From NCBI RefSeq assembly GCF_036021035.1, contig NZ_CP107930.1, forward strand, positions 434,001-498,000: a DNA stretch of 64,000 bases, in the 5' to 3' direction. The DNA comes from Kineococcus sp. NBC_00420 (GTDB lineage Bacteria; Actinomycetota; Actinomycetes; Actinomycetales; Kineococcaceae). This document shows positions 27,670 through 35,514 of this stretch, one piece after another; the first letter of the stretch is position 1; every line of letters starts with the position of its first letter. The translations under genes were made by a program, and so were the position numbers. The notes beneath the pieces were generated by a model. The model did no database searches. It worked only from the letters and a program-made list of their open reading frames with translations, and was not told where the DNA came from.

Positions 27670-27739
27670 ACCATCCTTGCGGCGAATCTCTTGGAGACGT
27701 CCGGGCCGGCGGTACGACCGCGAGTTCCTACCAAGCCGC

Positions 27740-28648
27740 TCAGGTACGCCCCCAGAACGCGGTCGGGTCCTGCGCCGGGCGGAACCCGAGGGCCGCTACC
27801 GCCTTCGACACTTCACGAAAGCGGCGACCGACGTAGCTGGGGACGTGGGCATCGCTACCGAAGGACACCGCCGTCCCGCCGGCCTCGTGCCACCAGCGGA
27901 CCATCCGCAGGTCCAGCGGGATGGACGTGTTGACCTCCAGCACTCGTCCGGAAGCCGCCAGGACGCCCAGGACGTGGCGGGTCTGTTCCTCCACCTGGCC
28001 CCAGGGTGAGGGGCCGTCATCGGGGGTCCAGTGCCGCAGGGAGAAGTCGATGTGACCCAGCACCTCGAACGGTCCGTCGCTGGCGACCATGGCCTCGACC
28101 TGACTGAGGTAGGCCGCAAGCAGGTCGACGGGGCTGTGCTGGTCCTTGGCGTGATCGACCAGCAGGTGTTCCCCGGGCGCGCGGGTGTCTTCCAAGGTGT
28201 GGATGGAGCCCACGATGCGGTCGAAGCCGCGGGAGAGGACGTCACGGATGGCATCGGTGTGCCAGTGCACCTCCGACATCTCTACTCCCGAGCGGATGGT
28301 CAGGTCCGGGAAGCGGTGCCGGCAGTCTTCGATCGCGGCTTGATAGGCGTCGACCTCCAGGGGGGCGCCCATGAAGTGCCCGTGCCCGCCGGGGCCGATC
28401 GGGTCGTCGTAGCTGTCGCGGATGCCTTGGTCCCAGGCCCAGCCGCCGGGTGGGGCGTTCCAGACGGTGAAGTCGACATGTTCGGTGAAGGAAATCGCCG
28501 GCAGGCCGATGACGAGGGCGTGCTCGCAGCTGGCGCGCATGTTGCCGTGGAAGGAGTCCCAGGAGAACTGCGAGTGGGTGTGGTCGTCCGCGGGCAGCGA
28601 TGTGGGGGTGTTGGCTGGGGCAGCGGATGTGATCGACGGCTCCGTCAT
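27740..28648 (-). CDS. PHP-domain phosphoesterase (histidinol-phosphatase-like)
   Basis: A 302-residue protein with the metal-binding motifs of PHP phosphoesterases in order: DDHTHSQFSWD, FTEHVDFT, GVEMSEVHWH, IVGSIHTLED, GHIDF and GSDAHVP. Class members dephosphorylate histidinol phosphate or related phosphoesters using a trinuclear metal site. No other histidine-biosynthesis gene is near, so the natural substrate may differ. ATG 28648 was chosen; the frame extends to 28705 without protein-like sequence. It lies just outside the left edge of the repeat array. Confidence 0.8.
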   Translation of the reverse strand: MTEPSITSAAPANTPTSLPADDHTHSQFSWDSFHGNMRASCEHALVIGLPAISFTEHVDFTVWNAPPGGWAWDQGIRDSYDDPIGPGGHGHFMGAPLEVDAYQAAIEDCRHRFPDLTIRSGVEMSEVHWHTDAIRDVLSRGFDRIVGSIHTLEDTRAPGEHLLVDHAKDQHSPVDLLAAYLSQVEAMVASDGPFEVLGHIDFSLRHWTPDDGPSPWGQVEEQTRHVLGVLAASGRVLEVNTSIPLDLRMVRWWHEAGGTAVSFGSDAHVPSYVGRRFREVSKAVAALGFRPAQDPTAFWGRT

Positions 28649-28785
28649 GAGTGGCCACGGTTCCAGACGGCGCCTCGACGTGCCAGGGCTACCGGGACCC
28701 GTCACTGCTCACTTGAGGTTGTCGAGCAAGGGTGCCGCCGGGCTGTTCAGAACCTTCTGATTATTCGCCTCTCGACACAGAGAAG

Positions 28786-28846
28786 TGTGATGACCGCGAC
28801 GTCGCGGTTGACTGAGACCGGCCGGATCGCGGGATGACTGTGCGGT
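28786..28846 (+). repeat. Array repeat 1 (left edge)
   Basis: Two cores, 44 bases apart: GATGACCGCGACGTCG at 28789 and GCGGGATGACTGTGCGG with core at 28833. It ends at the stop of the VOC pseudogene and marks the left boundary of the array. Confidence 0.75.
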
Positions 28847-28848
28847 CC

Positions 28849-29259
28849 TCAGGCGGATTTTTCAGGCTCCTCGGCCACAAGCTCGACCTCGAAGCCGGCG
28901 TCGTCTTCGAGGAAGGCGGCGTAGTGCTGCGGCCCGCCGGCGTGCGGGTGCAGGTCAGTGAACAGCAGTCGCCACCCGTGCTGCGGTGCCTTGCCGGTGA
29001 GGGCGTCGACGTCTGCTCGGCTGCCGGCCCACAGGGCGAGGTGGTTCATGCCGCTGCGGAGCCGCTCGGTGCGCCCGCGGACGTGGTCAGTTCCGGACTC
29101 CAGGACCACGTAGGTGTCCTCGAGGGACCAGGTACAGCCAGTCGCCCAGGTGTTAGTACGGGTGTAGCCGAGGCGCTACAGCAGCCAGGGCCAGGGTCCG
29201 TCGAGAGCGGTGGCGTCGTCTCTCCACAGCTCCAGGTGGTGCAGATGTCCTCGCTTCAC
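28849..29259 (-). pseudogene. VOC/glyoxalase-like gene with an in-frame TAG
   Basis: Reads GTG-KRGHLHHLELWRDDATALD...WPWLL-stop-RLGYTRTNTWATGC, then LEDTYVVLES and MNHLALWAGSRADVDALTGK with LHPHAGGPQHYAAFLEDDAG, a single vicinal-oxygen-chelate domain. The TAG is at 29176-29178; the reading frame is otherwise intact. A GAGGA precedes the GTG. VOC proteins include lyases, dioxygenases and drug-binding proteins; this copy should be dead unless the stop is read through. Confidence 0.75.
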
Positions 29260-29331
29260 GGCGTCATCCTCGCTCCTCGCACCATGCGGGATGGCAGGCG
29301 ATGAGTAGGCGGTGAGTAGGAGATCGACCGG

Positions 29332-29892
29332 CTACCGCGATTCGAGCCAGTGGTCAGGTGGAACATCCGGTCGCTGTGGCACAGGACGCTTCTGCTCACC
29401 CCAACCACCAGATCCGAACGCGAGGTCGGCCACCCCGCGCCAGAAGCGTCCAGCCGCAGGGTTGTCGTGCTGGAAGGCGATCGACCACGGCCCGTGATGC
29501 CGGCCCAAGACGTCGAGGGCGATCTGCTGTCCCAGCCCCTCACGGCGGACGACAGGTGCGACCCACAGCGCCGCCAGGCCGCGGCGCTGACCGGTGAGGC
29601 CTTCCACCACGGCGAAGCCGAGAGGAGCCTGCTCACCGGTCTTGGGGTGCGCCCGCCACGCCAGGTAGGCGACGTGGTCCTCACCGGGCGCGCGGGGCAA
29701 GTCCTGGGCCTGGTAGCGCCCGTCGGCGTAGGGCAAGGCGCCGACAGCAAGGGCCAGGTCATGACGAAAGCACTGCCACAGCCAGGCCAAGACCTCCCAC
29801 TCCTGCTCGGCCTGTGCGGGTTGGATCGACAGGGCGGCCCCGGGCATCACAGGTTCAGTCATCGCGGGTTCAGTCATCGCGGGTTCAGTCAT
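29332..29892 (-). CDS. GNAT acetyltransferase with repeated N-terminus
   Basis: A 186-residue protein. The body is a GNAT fold: AYLAWRAHPKTGEQAPLGFA, ALWVAPVVRREGLGQQIALD (acetyl-CoA loop R-x-E-G-L-G), WSIAFQHDNPAAGRFWRGVA. The first 20 residues are a MTEPA pentapeptide repeated from three in-frame ATGs 15 bp apart, so the true start could be 29892, 29877 or 29862. The 29892 ATG overlaps the stop of the upstream GNAT gene (ATGA), coupling the two. Substrate unknown. Confidence 0.75.
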   Translation of the reverse strand: MTEPAMTEPAMTEPVMPGAALSIQPAQAEQEWEVLAWLWQCFRHDLALAVGALPYADGRYQAQDLPRAPGEDHVAYLAWRAHPKTGEQAPLGFAVVEGLTGQRRGLAALWVAPVVRREGLGQQIALDVLGRHHGPWSIAFQHDNPAAGRFWRGVADLAFGSGGWGEQKRPVPQRPDVPPDHWLESR

Positions 29893-29895
29893 CGC
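29860..29895 (-). repeat. 15-bp tandem repeat covering alternative start codons
   Basis: The unit ATGACTGAACCCGCG recurs with 15-bp spacing at 29892, 29877 and 29862, each beginning with an in-frame ATG. Copy-number change would add or remove five residues and move the start without breaking the frame. Confidence 0.7.
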
Positions 29896-30383
29896 AGGCT
29901 CAGCGGACGGACGAGCTCGCGGAAGGTACGGCCAGCGGGGCCGGTGAAGTCGCGGACGGGGGTGAAGCCGGCCTTGTGGCACAGGGCCAGGGAACGTTCG
30001 TTGAAGGTCGCGACGGCGGTGCGCAGCTGCGTGGGGCCGAAGAGGTCCTGCGCCACGGTGGCGACCTGCGGCAGCAGCTCGGAGGCGAGACCGCGGCTGA
30101 CTAGGTCGGGGCGCACGCCCAGGCCGACGTCGAGGATGCCGTTCTGAGCGTGCTGGCCGCGGACGCGCGCTTCGGGGCCAAGGACGCAGAAGGCGACGAC
30201 CGCTCCGTCCTGGTTCAGGACCGGGTAGTAGCCGTGGCCTGCCTCGTCGCGGTCGACGAAGAGGGCGGTGTTGTCGGGGTCGACGTCGTAGAGGTCGAAC
30301 GGGGGTGGGTAGCTCCACGCTGCGACGGAGCGGGCTTCCTCATCGGTCATGGTGCGACTCAGCAACGTTGGCACCTGCGTCAC
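29889..30383 (-). CDS. GNAT acetyltransferase
   Basis: A 164-residue GNAT protein: SYPPPFDLYDVDPDN, AVVAFCVLGPEARVRG, LDVGLGVRPDLVSRGLASEL (acetyl-CoA loop S-R-G-L-A), RTAVATFNERSLALCHKAGF. A close paralog (roughly three quarters identical by eye) is encoded 15 kb away in the same array at 45004-45495. The GTG start matches the paralog's start. Its stop overlaps the next GNAT start, so both are co-transcribed. Substrate unknown. Confidence 0.8.
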   Translation of the reverse strand: MTQVPTLLSRTMTDEEARSVAAWSYPPPFDLYDVDPDNTALFVDRDEAGHGYYPVLNQDGAVVAFCVLGPEARVRGQHAQNGILDVGLGVRPDLVSRGLASELLPQVATVAQDLFGPTQLRTAVATFNERSLALCHKAGFTPVRDFTGPAGRTFRELVRPLSLR

Positions 30384-30421
30384 CGTAGTCAGGACTGCTG
30401 ATGCGGTTACGGGCCTTTCGG

Positions 30422-30478
30422 CAAGACCGTGACGTCCCGGGCCGCCGGCGACAGCGCGGCATGACCGGAGGATGCCCC
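30422..30478 (+). repeat. Array repeat 2
   Basis: Upstream core CAAGACCGTGACGTCCCGG, then GCGGCATGACCGGAG with core at 30460. The copy is diverged and ends just before the stop of the 30483 gene. Confidence 0.65.
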
Positions 30479-30482
30479 AGCG

Positions 30483-30995
30483 TCAGAGGCGGCGCTGGTA
30501 GCTGACCTCATCCAGGACGGCGCCCTGGCGTTGGTCTTGCTTGGTGCGTCCGTCGGTGCGCCAGCCGCACCGTTCGTAGAAGCGCCGGGCGCGGGTGTTG
30601 CCGGCCAGGACCCACAGGGTCGCGTTGATGAAGCCGTCGCTGCGCAACTCCTGGGTGGCGGTGTCGAGCAGGGCGCGGCCGGCGCCGGTGTTCCAGTGCC
30701 CGGGGTGCACGTACAGGGACTGGACCTCGCCGGTGGTGCGTGTCGCTCCCTCGTCGCGGCTGGGGCTGCGGCGCACGAAGCCGATGACGTCTCCCGCGAG
30801 ATCGAGAGCGACGAAGCAGTGTCGTGGTGGGGTGATGGGCAGTACCTCATGCCAGCGCTCGACGGAGCCGCTCAACGACAGCGCCGCGATCATCGTGTCG
30901 GGCACCAACCCGGTGTAGGTGGCGCGCCAGGTGTCGACGTGGATGCGTGCGAGCTGGTCGGCGTCGTCGAGGACGGCGGGTCTCACCACGGTCAT
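30483..30995 (-). CDS. GNAT acetyltransferase
   Basis: A 170-residue GNAT protein: VRPAVLDDADQLARIHVDTW (start of motif C), HCFVALDLAGDVIGFVRR, EVQSLYVHPGHWNTGAGRAL (acetyl-CoA loop N-T-G-A-G-R), LWVLAGNTRARRFYERCGW. This is the classical order for small-molecule or protein N-acetyltransferases. The single gene of its interval, ending 5 bp from repeat 2. Substrate unknown. Confidence 0.85.
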   Translation of the reverse strand: MTVVRPAVLDDADQLARIHVDTWRATYTGLVPDTMIAALSLSGSVERWHEVLPITPPRHCFVALDLAGDVIGFVRRSPSRDEGATRTTGEVQSLYVHPGHWNTGAGRALLDTATQELRSDGFINATLWVLAGNTRARRFYERCGWRTDGRTKQDQRQGAVLDEVSYQRRL

Positions 30996-31060
30996 CGTCG
31001 AACCCTAGGCAGAAGTTTCGTTCGCTCGAGGTATCACGGCTACGTCGCGGGTCTGCTCTT

Positions 31061-31148
31061 GACAAGACCGCGACGTCGCCGGCCACCAGTGACAGCACGC
31101 GGGTCTGTCCCCGCACAACGCGGGATGACCGCGAGGTCGGCGGACAGG
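31061..31148 (+). repeat. Array repeat 3
   Basis: Upstream core GACAAGACCGCGACGTCGCC, then the hairpin-like CCCGCACAACGCGGG and core at 31124 (GATGACCGCGAGGTCGGCGG). One of the longest, best-preserved copies. Confidence 0.8.
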
Positions 31149-31176
31149 TGCGTCAGCGTTAGGACGCGCACGACGG

Positions 31177-31668
31177 TCAATCCGGCCGGTGACTTCCCGT
31201 GGCTCCGTCGATGAGCTCGCGCAGGATGTCCATGTGCCCGGCATGGCGAGCGGTCTCCTCGACCAGGCCGATCAAGACCCGCCGCAAGCTCACCTGCTCA
31301 CCGAACCACGCCGTACCCACGTCCTCGATGCCGTGCTCGGCGATTACCGCATCGGACGCGGCGCGGGCGCGGCCGTAGAAGGCGACGATGTCGGCGGTGG
31401 ACTCGTGCGGGCCGGCGTTCATGTCGGCGACGACGTCGGTTTCCAGCGCCTCGGTCGCCCGGTCGTAGGTCTTGGGGAGCCACTCGTACTCCACTCCGGC
31501 GAGGTGCTTGACCAGCCCCAGCAGGTTGGTGCCCGTGGGGGTCATGGGCCGGCGCAGCTGTTCGTCGTCGAGGCCTTCCACCTTCCACAAGGCAGCGTCG
31601 CGCTGACGGTCGAGGCTGATGTGCAGGCTCGTCTTCTCATCACCCCTGAGCGGCACCCGCTTGGTCAT
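31177..31668 (-). CDS. DinB/DUF664-family protein
   Basis: A 163-residue helical protein: LDRQRDAALWKVEGLDDEQL, RPMTPTGTNLLGLVKHLAGV, EYEWLPKTY, and a C-terminal ETARHAGHMDILRELIDGAT with the metal-binding His pattern (H of KHLAGVE, then HxxHM-like RHAGHMD). DinB/DUF664 members in actinobacteria include mycothiol- or metal-dependent transferases. The ATG at 31668 starts the conserved sequence. It is divergent from the NUDIX gene in the same interval. Confidence 0.8.
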   Translation of the reverse strand: MTKRVPLRGDEKTSLHISLDRQRDAALWKVEGLDDEQLRRPMTPTGTNLLGLVKHLAGVEYEWLPKTYDRATEALETDVVADMNAGPHESTADIVAFYGRARAASDAVIAEHGIEDVGTAWFGEQVSLRRVLIGLVEETARHAGHMDILRELIDGATGSHRPD

Positions 31669-31760
31669 GGCAGCCACCCTGCCACCGGGAGGGGCACCGG
31701 GGGCCGTCTCGGCCGTGCTAGCGATGTGGTGGGCGCGGGCGGCTGTCCCGCTACGGTCCG

Positions 31761-32210
31761 GTGGTGCCTCGCGACCGCTTCCGCCTGCCTGCCGCCGTCT
31801 ACGGAGTCCTCCGTGATGGGGAACGGGTCCTGGTGCTGCGCCGGGCGGGCACCACCTTCCGCGCAGGTCAGCTGAGCCTGCCTGCTGGGCACCTGGAGGG
31901 CGGGGAGGACGCCGTAGCCGGGTTGCTGCGCGAACTGCGGGAGGAGGTCGGCGTCGAGGCCTTACTTGCTGACTGTCGCCTAGCACTGCTGGTGCACTCA
32001 GCGCCCGAGCACGAGAGCGATCTGGAGTACCTGCACTTGTTCTTCGTCGTGGAACGGTGGAGGGGTGAGCCGGTCATCGGTGAGCCGGACAAGTGCAGCG
32101 AACTGGTGTGGGTGACCCCGGCCGCGCTGCCGGGTGATGTCGTCGACTACGTGGCCGACGCACTGCACGCGATCGAGCGGGGCGAGCCCCTGCTGCTGCA
32201 CGGCTGGTGA
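31761..32210 (+). CDS. NUDIX hydrolase
   Basis: A 149-residue protein with the complete Nudix box (GHLEGGEDAVAGLLRE then LREEVGV, fitting G-x5-E-x7-R-E-U-x-E-E-x-G-U). The box binds Mg2+ and cleaves nucleoside diphosphates linked to another moiety. The YLHLFFVVERW strand and C-terminal helix are standard; length is typical. Shares one array interval with the divergent DinB gene. GTG start; exact substrate unknown. Confidence 0.85.
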   Translation: MVPRDRFRLPAAVYGVLRDGERVLVLRRAGTTFRAGQLSLPAGHLEGGEDAVAGLLRELREEVGVEALLADCRLALLVHSAPEHESDLEYLHLFFVVERWRGEPVIGEPDKCSELVWVTPAALPGDVVDYVADALHAIERGEPLLLHGW

Positions 32211-32250
32211 TCATGCGCAGACCTGCGGCGCTGGAGGACGGCCCGGCCGT

Positions 32251-32305
32251 TGCCCGACGCGCGCACAACGCGGGATGACCGTGAAGTCGCCGGTACCGGC
32301 GACCA
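32251..32305 (+). repeat. Array repeat 4
   Basis: GCGCGCACAACGCGGG then core at 32274 (GATGACCGTGAAGTCGCCGG) followed by TACCGGCGAC, which forms an additional inverted repeat with the core tail (TCGCCGG/CCGGCGA). Confidence 0.8.
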
Positions 32306-32309
32306 CTGC

Positions 32310-32774
32310 TCAGAAACCAGTGATGGGCACCGGGGCAGGAACATCGAGCAGCCTCTTCACGAAACTGCGGGAGCGACTCTCGAAGCCGGCTGCCAGGTAG
32401 AAGGCGTGGGCCTCCTCCCGCCAGTCCCCCGAGGACAGGTCGAGGCGAGGAGCTCCGGCGGATCTGGCGTGGGCTTCTGCAGCGTCTAGAAGGGCAGAGC
32501 CGATGCCACCCCGGCGCAGGCGTGATGAGACGACGAGGTCGGTCACGCGGCAGGTGAGGGCGTCATCGTCCATCCGAGGCACCAGGTGCGTGGCGATCAG
32601 ACCGACGACGTCGCCGTCGTGCTCGGCCAGCTGAAGTCGCGACGATGGCGGTGCGGAGAACCGCTGGATGTGGGCTTGGGCCGCGCTCTCGCTCGTGGGG
32701 TAGCCCATCTCGGCCAGGAGTGCGGCGACAGCTGCGGCGTCGGTGCTTTCAGCGTCTCGGATTCTCACGGACAT
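32310..32774 (-). CDS. GNAT acetyltransferase
   Basis: A 154-residue GNAT protein: RIRDAESTDAAAVAALLAEM, DVVGLIATHLVPRM, VTDLVVSSRLRRGGIGSALL (consensus R-R-x-G-I-G acetyl-CoA loop), and WREEAHAFYLAAGFESRSRS. ATG 32774 begins the conserved part. The family contains aminoglycoside and protein acetyltransferases; the substrate cannot be told. Single-gene interval. Confidence 0.85.
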   Translation of the reverse strand: MSVRIRDAESTDAAAVAALLAEMGYPTSESAAQAHIQRFSAPPSSRLQLAEHDGDVVGLIATHLVPRMDDDALTCRVTDLVVSSRLRRGGIGSALLDAAEAHARSAGAPRLDLSSGDWREEAHAFYLAAGFESRSRSFVKRLLDVPAPVPITGF

Positions 32775-32905
32775 GCGGGGAGTGTGCCGCCGCAATGGGG
32801 ATGAGGGTCAGCAGGCGCGCCAGCCCTACGCCGGCTTGGCTGCCGTGGGCGGCGGTCGCGTTGAGCTGCGCAGGGACGTTGCTGCTGCTGCCGTGTCTGG
32901 GCCCG

Positions 32906-32972
32906 AGCGACCGCGCACAACACGGGATGACCGTGCGCCGCGCGCACCTGCGGGATGACCATGCGCTGCACG
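32906..32972 (+). repeat. Array repeat 5 (tandem pair)
   Basis: Two adjacent copies 28 bases apart: hairpin CCGCGCACAACACGG with core at 32926, then GCGCACCTGCGGGATGACC with core at 32954. No gene separates them. Confidence 0.8.
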
Positions 32973-33049
32973 CACAGCGACATGTTTCCCGACGGTGTCG
33001 GTCCCCAACCGAGCGAGGGGATGAGCTCCGAAGGCGGCGAGTGACTGAA

Positions 33050-33751
33050 CTAGGAGTTGGCCTCCTCAACGGCTACGAGCTCTGTCTCCATTTCGTCGAG
33101 GGCAGCTGAGAGAGCATTGACGAAGGACGGGAGGTCGGCCGCGCGGCGTTGGCCATCGCTGGAGAAGTCCCAGGCGTAGGGGGCTGGCCAGCGCCCCGTC
33201 TCCACACGCTCGATCCCGGTTGCTGCGATTGCTATGGCCGCGTGGAGCTTGATGACGTCCCAGTGTCCTGGTGCCTGCCGGTACGACCTCGACAGGACGC
33301 CGTGGCCGCGGCGGTCTATCTGACCGACCGCGCCGAGCCGCTTGCGCAGGTGCGCCAGCCGCAGTCGCGACTCACCCAGCCGCAGTGTTAGCAGCTCATC
33401 GACGGTCGTCCGGCGCAGCTCCGCCAGGCTCGTAAGGGTGATGTTGCTGCTGCGGGCCATCTCTTGTGCGCCGCTCTGGAAGCCGACCTCACTGACCAAG
33501 ATGCCCCGATCGGCGCCGACGTCGCGCACGATCTCAGCGAGGGCCGCGACGTACAGCTTCTCCACGGGCCGTCGACGCTGCTTGCACTCCACGACCCACA
33601 GCTGCTCCAGCCCGGCGCGGCGATGGCGCACGACGACGTCGACATCGTGGCCACCCCGCACCCCCGGGACGTGCGTATCCGTCGCTGCGTCCAGCCCTAA
33701 GGAGCGAAAGAGCGCTGCGGTCTCCTCCTGATACTCGCGCCATCCGGCCAC
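33050..33751 (-). CDS. Mrr-like restriction endonuclease-fold protein
   Basis: A 233-residue protein with a PD-(D/E)xK nuclease core: GWREYQEETAALFRSLGL, then GGHDVDVVV (the Asp), LWVVECKQRRRPVEKLY (E-x-K) and IVRDVGADRGILVSEVGFQS. Mrr-type nucleases cut modified or foreign DNA. No HTH or methyltransferase is nearby. GTG 33751 was chosen because upstream residues are not protein-like. The only recognisable defence-type nuclease in the array. Confidence 0.75.
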   Translation of the reverse strand: MAGWREYQEETAALFRSLGLDAATDTHVPGVRGGHDVDVVVRHRRAGLEQLWVVECKQRRRPVEKLYVAALAEIVRDVGADRGILVSEVGFQSGAQEMARSSNITLTSLAELRRTTVDELLTLRLGESRLRLAHLRKRLGAVGQIDRRGHGVLSRSYRQAPGHWDVIKLHAAIAIAATGIERVETGRWPAPYAWDFSSDGQRRAADLPSFVNALSAALDEMETELVAVEEANS

Positions 33752-33802
33752 GCGCCTAGTGTTCCGCAGCCTCCGGTGAGCACTGCCACGCCGGGCGTCC
33801 GT

Positions 33803-33831
33803 CTGGCTCGTGGGATGAGCGTGCGATCCAC
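33803..33831 (+). repeat. Array repeat 6 (diverged)
   Basis: GTGGGATGAGCGTGCGATCC with core at 33813; hairpin not recognisable. Confidence 0.55.
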
Positions 33832-33868
33832 CGGGCAGCGTTTGGTGACTCACACCAGCGCTGGCCGT

Positions 33869-34771
33869 CTACGCCAGGCGGCCGGAATCGAGGCGGGCCC
33901 CGTCGCGAAGGTCGGTTACTCGGGCGGTGGTGCCAAAGGGCGACAACGTCACGACCTGATCGCCGGGGCGCAAGCGGTCGTCTTGCTGATACCGGGCGAA
34001 CAGTTCGGCTTCCGCTCCAGCATCACCGGCATCAGCGCGCACGAGCAGCGACGCGACGTCGTCCACCAGTCCCGCGTTCTTGAGCGGGTCTGCTGTTGCG
34101 CCCCAGCTATCCCACAGCAGCAATTCGTCGCCGTAGCGGTGCGCCACCTCGAAGACGACGTAGGCGCCGACGAAGGACGGCCCGGAGAGGACGGGCTGTC
34201 CACGCACCCCGTAGGTGGAGAGGTCCTGCTCACCAGCGCGCCATCTCAGCCAGGCTTCGGCGGCGGTCTCAAACGGTGCCTGCGGTCCGGCGGGCATGTC
34301 GTGGACGTCGAAGGCGGCGTGAGCCGGGAGTTCGGGCTCGACCCGGCGCCAGCGGTGCCCGTCGTGGACGTCGACGACGACGTGGTCCACCGCGTGACCG
34401 GGGTCGAAGTAGTGCGCGAAGCCGACGCGGGTGCGAGCCGGTCGACCATGGTGTCGCAGCGCACCGACGACGAAGAGGGAGTGGTCGCGACAGCAACCGG
34501 CGACTCGTCGCTGCAAGGGTCGGTGCTCAGTCAGCTGGGCAGGGTTGCGGTGGGCGTCGACATCAAGGGTGACTTCCAGCCAGCGGCTGTCGACTTCGAC
34601 CTGCTGGTCGAGGGTGAGGTCGCTGAGGTCGGCGCGGTAGTGGGCGATGACGTTGCGGGCGGCGGCGCACATGGCGGTCAGGTCATCCGGCACCGCGGCG
34701 AGACGGTCGGTGTGGCGGCCCGGGTCGGAGTACGGGCTGTGCTGGGTGAAGCGTTCCGGGTCCACGGCCAT
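33869..34771 (-). CDS. Transglutaminase-like domain protein
   Basis: A 300-residue protein. The central part (RRVAGCCRDHSLFVVGALRH, RTRVGFAHYF, DHVVVDVHDGHRWRRVEPEL) matches transglutaminase-like cysteine-protease folds: Cys in GCCRD, His in DHVVVDV, acidic residue after. Members act as peptidases or acyltransferases, often of unknown target. ATG 34771 begins the natural N-terminus (MAVDPERFTQHSPYSDPGRH). Single-gene interval. Confidence 0.7.
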   Translation of the reverse strand: MAVDPERFTQHSPYSDPGRHTDRLAAVPDDLTAMCAAARNVIAHYRADLSDLTLDQQVEVDSRWLEVTLDVDAHRNPAQLTEHRPLQRRVAGCCRDHSLFVVGALRHHGRPARTRVGFAHYFDPGHAVDHVVVDVHDGHRWRRVEPELPAHAAFDVHDMPAGPQAPFETAAEAWLRWRAGEQDLSTYGVRGQPVLSGPSFVGAYVVFEVAHRYGDELLLWDSWGATADPLKNAGLVDDVASLLVRADAGDAGAEAELFARYQQDDRLRPGDQVVTLSPFGTTARVTDLRDGARLDSGRLA

Positions 34772-34815
34772 GTCCAGATGTTGGCAGCTCTTGGTCGGAG
34801 CACCCACAAGGTCAC

Positions 34816-34846
34816 ACTGACTGCGGGATGACCGCGAGATCACCGA
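34816..34846 (+). repeat. Array repeat 7
   Basis: CTGCGGGATGACCGCGAGAT with core at 34827; the 5' hairpin arm is not evident. Confidence 0.7.
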
Positions 34847-34930
34847 ACTGCGGTGTCTCGGGGCTCTGCCTGTATCGGTGCCAGCGCGTGTCTGATGCGG
34901 CCCCTACCGTGGCTGGGTATGGAGGAGACG

Positions 34931-35371
34931 ATGCGGTTCACCGCCAGAGACGTCCCGGGCAACCCCGACCTCGAGCGCGACATCTGGGCGGCCGTCTTGG
35001 GATGGAGCTTCGAGCACCGCAACCCCCAGGACGGGGAACGGGTCCGCGTCCACCGCCGCCTGGACGGGACGTTCGTCGGTGAAGGCATCTGGGAGAAGCG
35101 CACCGATCAGCCGGACGGCAGCTACATGGCCGTGCTGCACACCGACGACGGTCGCGTGGTGAGCGTTCCCGGCGGTCCCCGGTGCGAGGTGCTCCAACCC
35201 CTCCCGCGTCCGCGGCCTCCGGTGCTGACCGCTGACGAGCTGTACGTGGTGGGTGAGCTGCTGGAGGAGCTGGCTGCGGTCTATGCCGGGGAGGACCTGG
35301 GCCGGCTGGCTGGGGCTGTTGCCGCCCGGATCGAGCAGGGCTTGGCCGAGTACGACCGGCACGCCGACTGA
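34931..35371 (+). CDS. Hypothetical protein
   Basis: A 146-residue soluble protein. The N-terminal 60 residues look beta-rich (ERDIWAAVLGWSFEHRNPQD, RVRVHRRLDG), and the C-terminal half forms a helix pair (LTADELYVVGELLEELAAVY, LAGAVAARIEQGLAEYDRHA). No family recognised. GGAGGA just upstream supports ATG 34931; ATG 34919 is an alternative. Sole gene of its interval. Confidence 0.6.
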   Translation: MRFTARDVPGNPDLERDIWAAVLGWSFEHRNPQDGERVRVHRRLDGTFVGEGIWEKRTDQPDGSYMAVLHTDDGRVVSVPGGPRCEVLQPLPRPRPPVLTADELYVVGELLEELAAVYAGEDLGRLAGAVAARIEQGLAEYDRHAD

Positions 35372-35420
35372 GGTTGCCGGCCAAAGCCTGCTATCGGGCG
35401 GCCGGATGCAACGGGCGCAC

Positions 35421-35441
35421 AGACCGCGCGCACCGCGATGA
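35421..35441 (+). repeat. Array repeat 8, interrupted by the recombinase module
   Basis: GACCGCGCGCACCGCGATGA with core at 35437 is cut off at the left inverted repeat of the recombinase module. Its right-hand continuation appears to be repeat 9 at 37976. Confidence 0.65.
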
Positions 35442-35456
35442 TATGTGGGTGATCGG
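35442..35456 (+). repeat. Left 15-bp inverted repeat of the recombinase module
   Basis: TATGTGGGTGATCGG is the exact reverse complement of 37961-37975. Together they bracket the two recombinase genes with 2.5 kb between. Confidence 0.85.
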
Positions 35457-35514
35457 GGGCTAACCTCCGGTCTGAGCCTCACCGGCTCGACGTCCTCAGC
35501 GTGGAGGCACCCTC

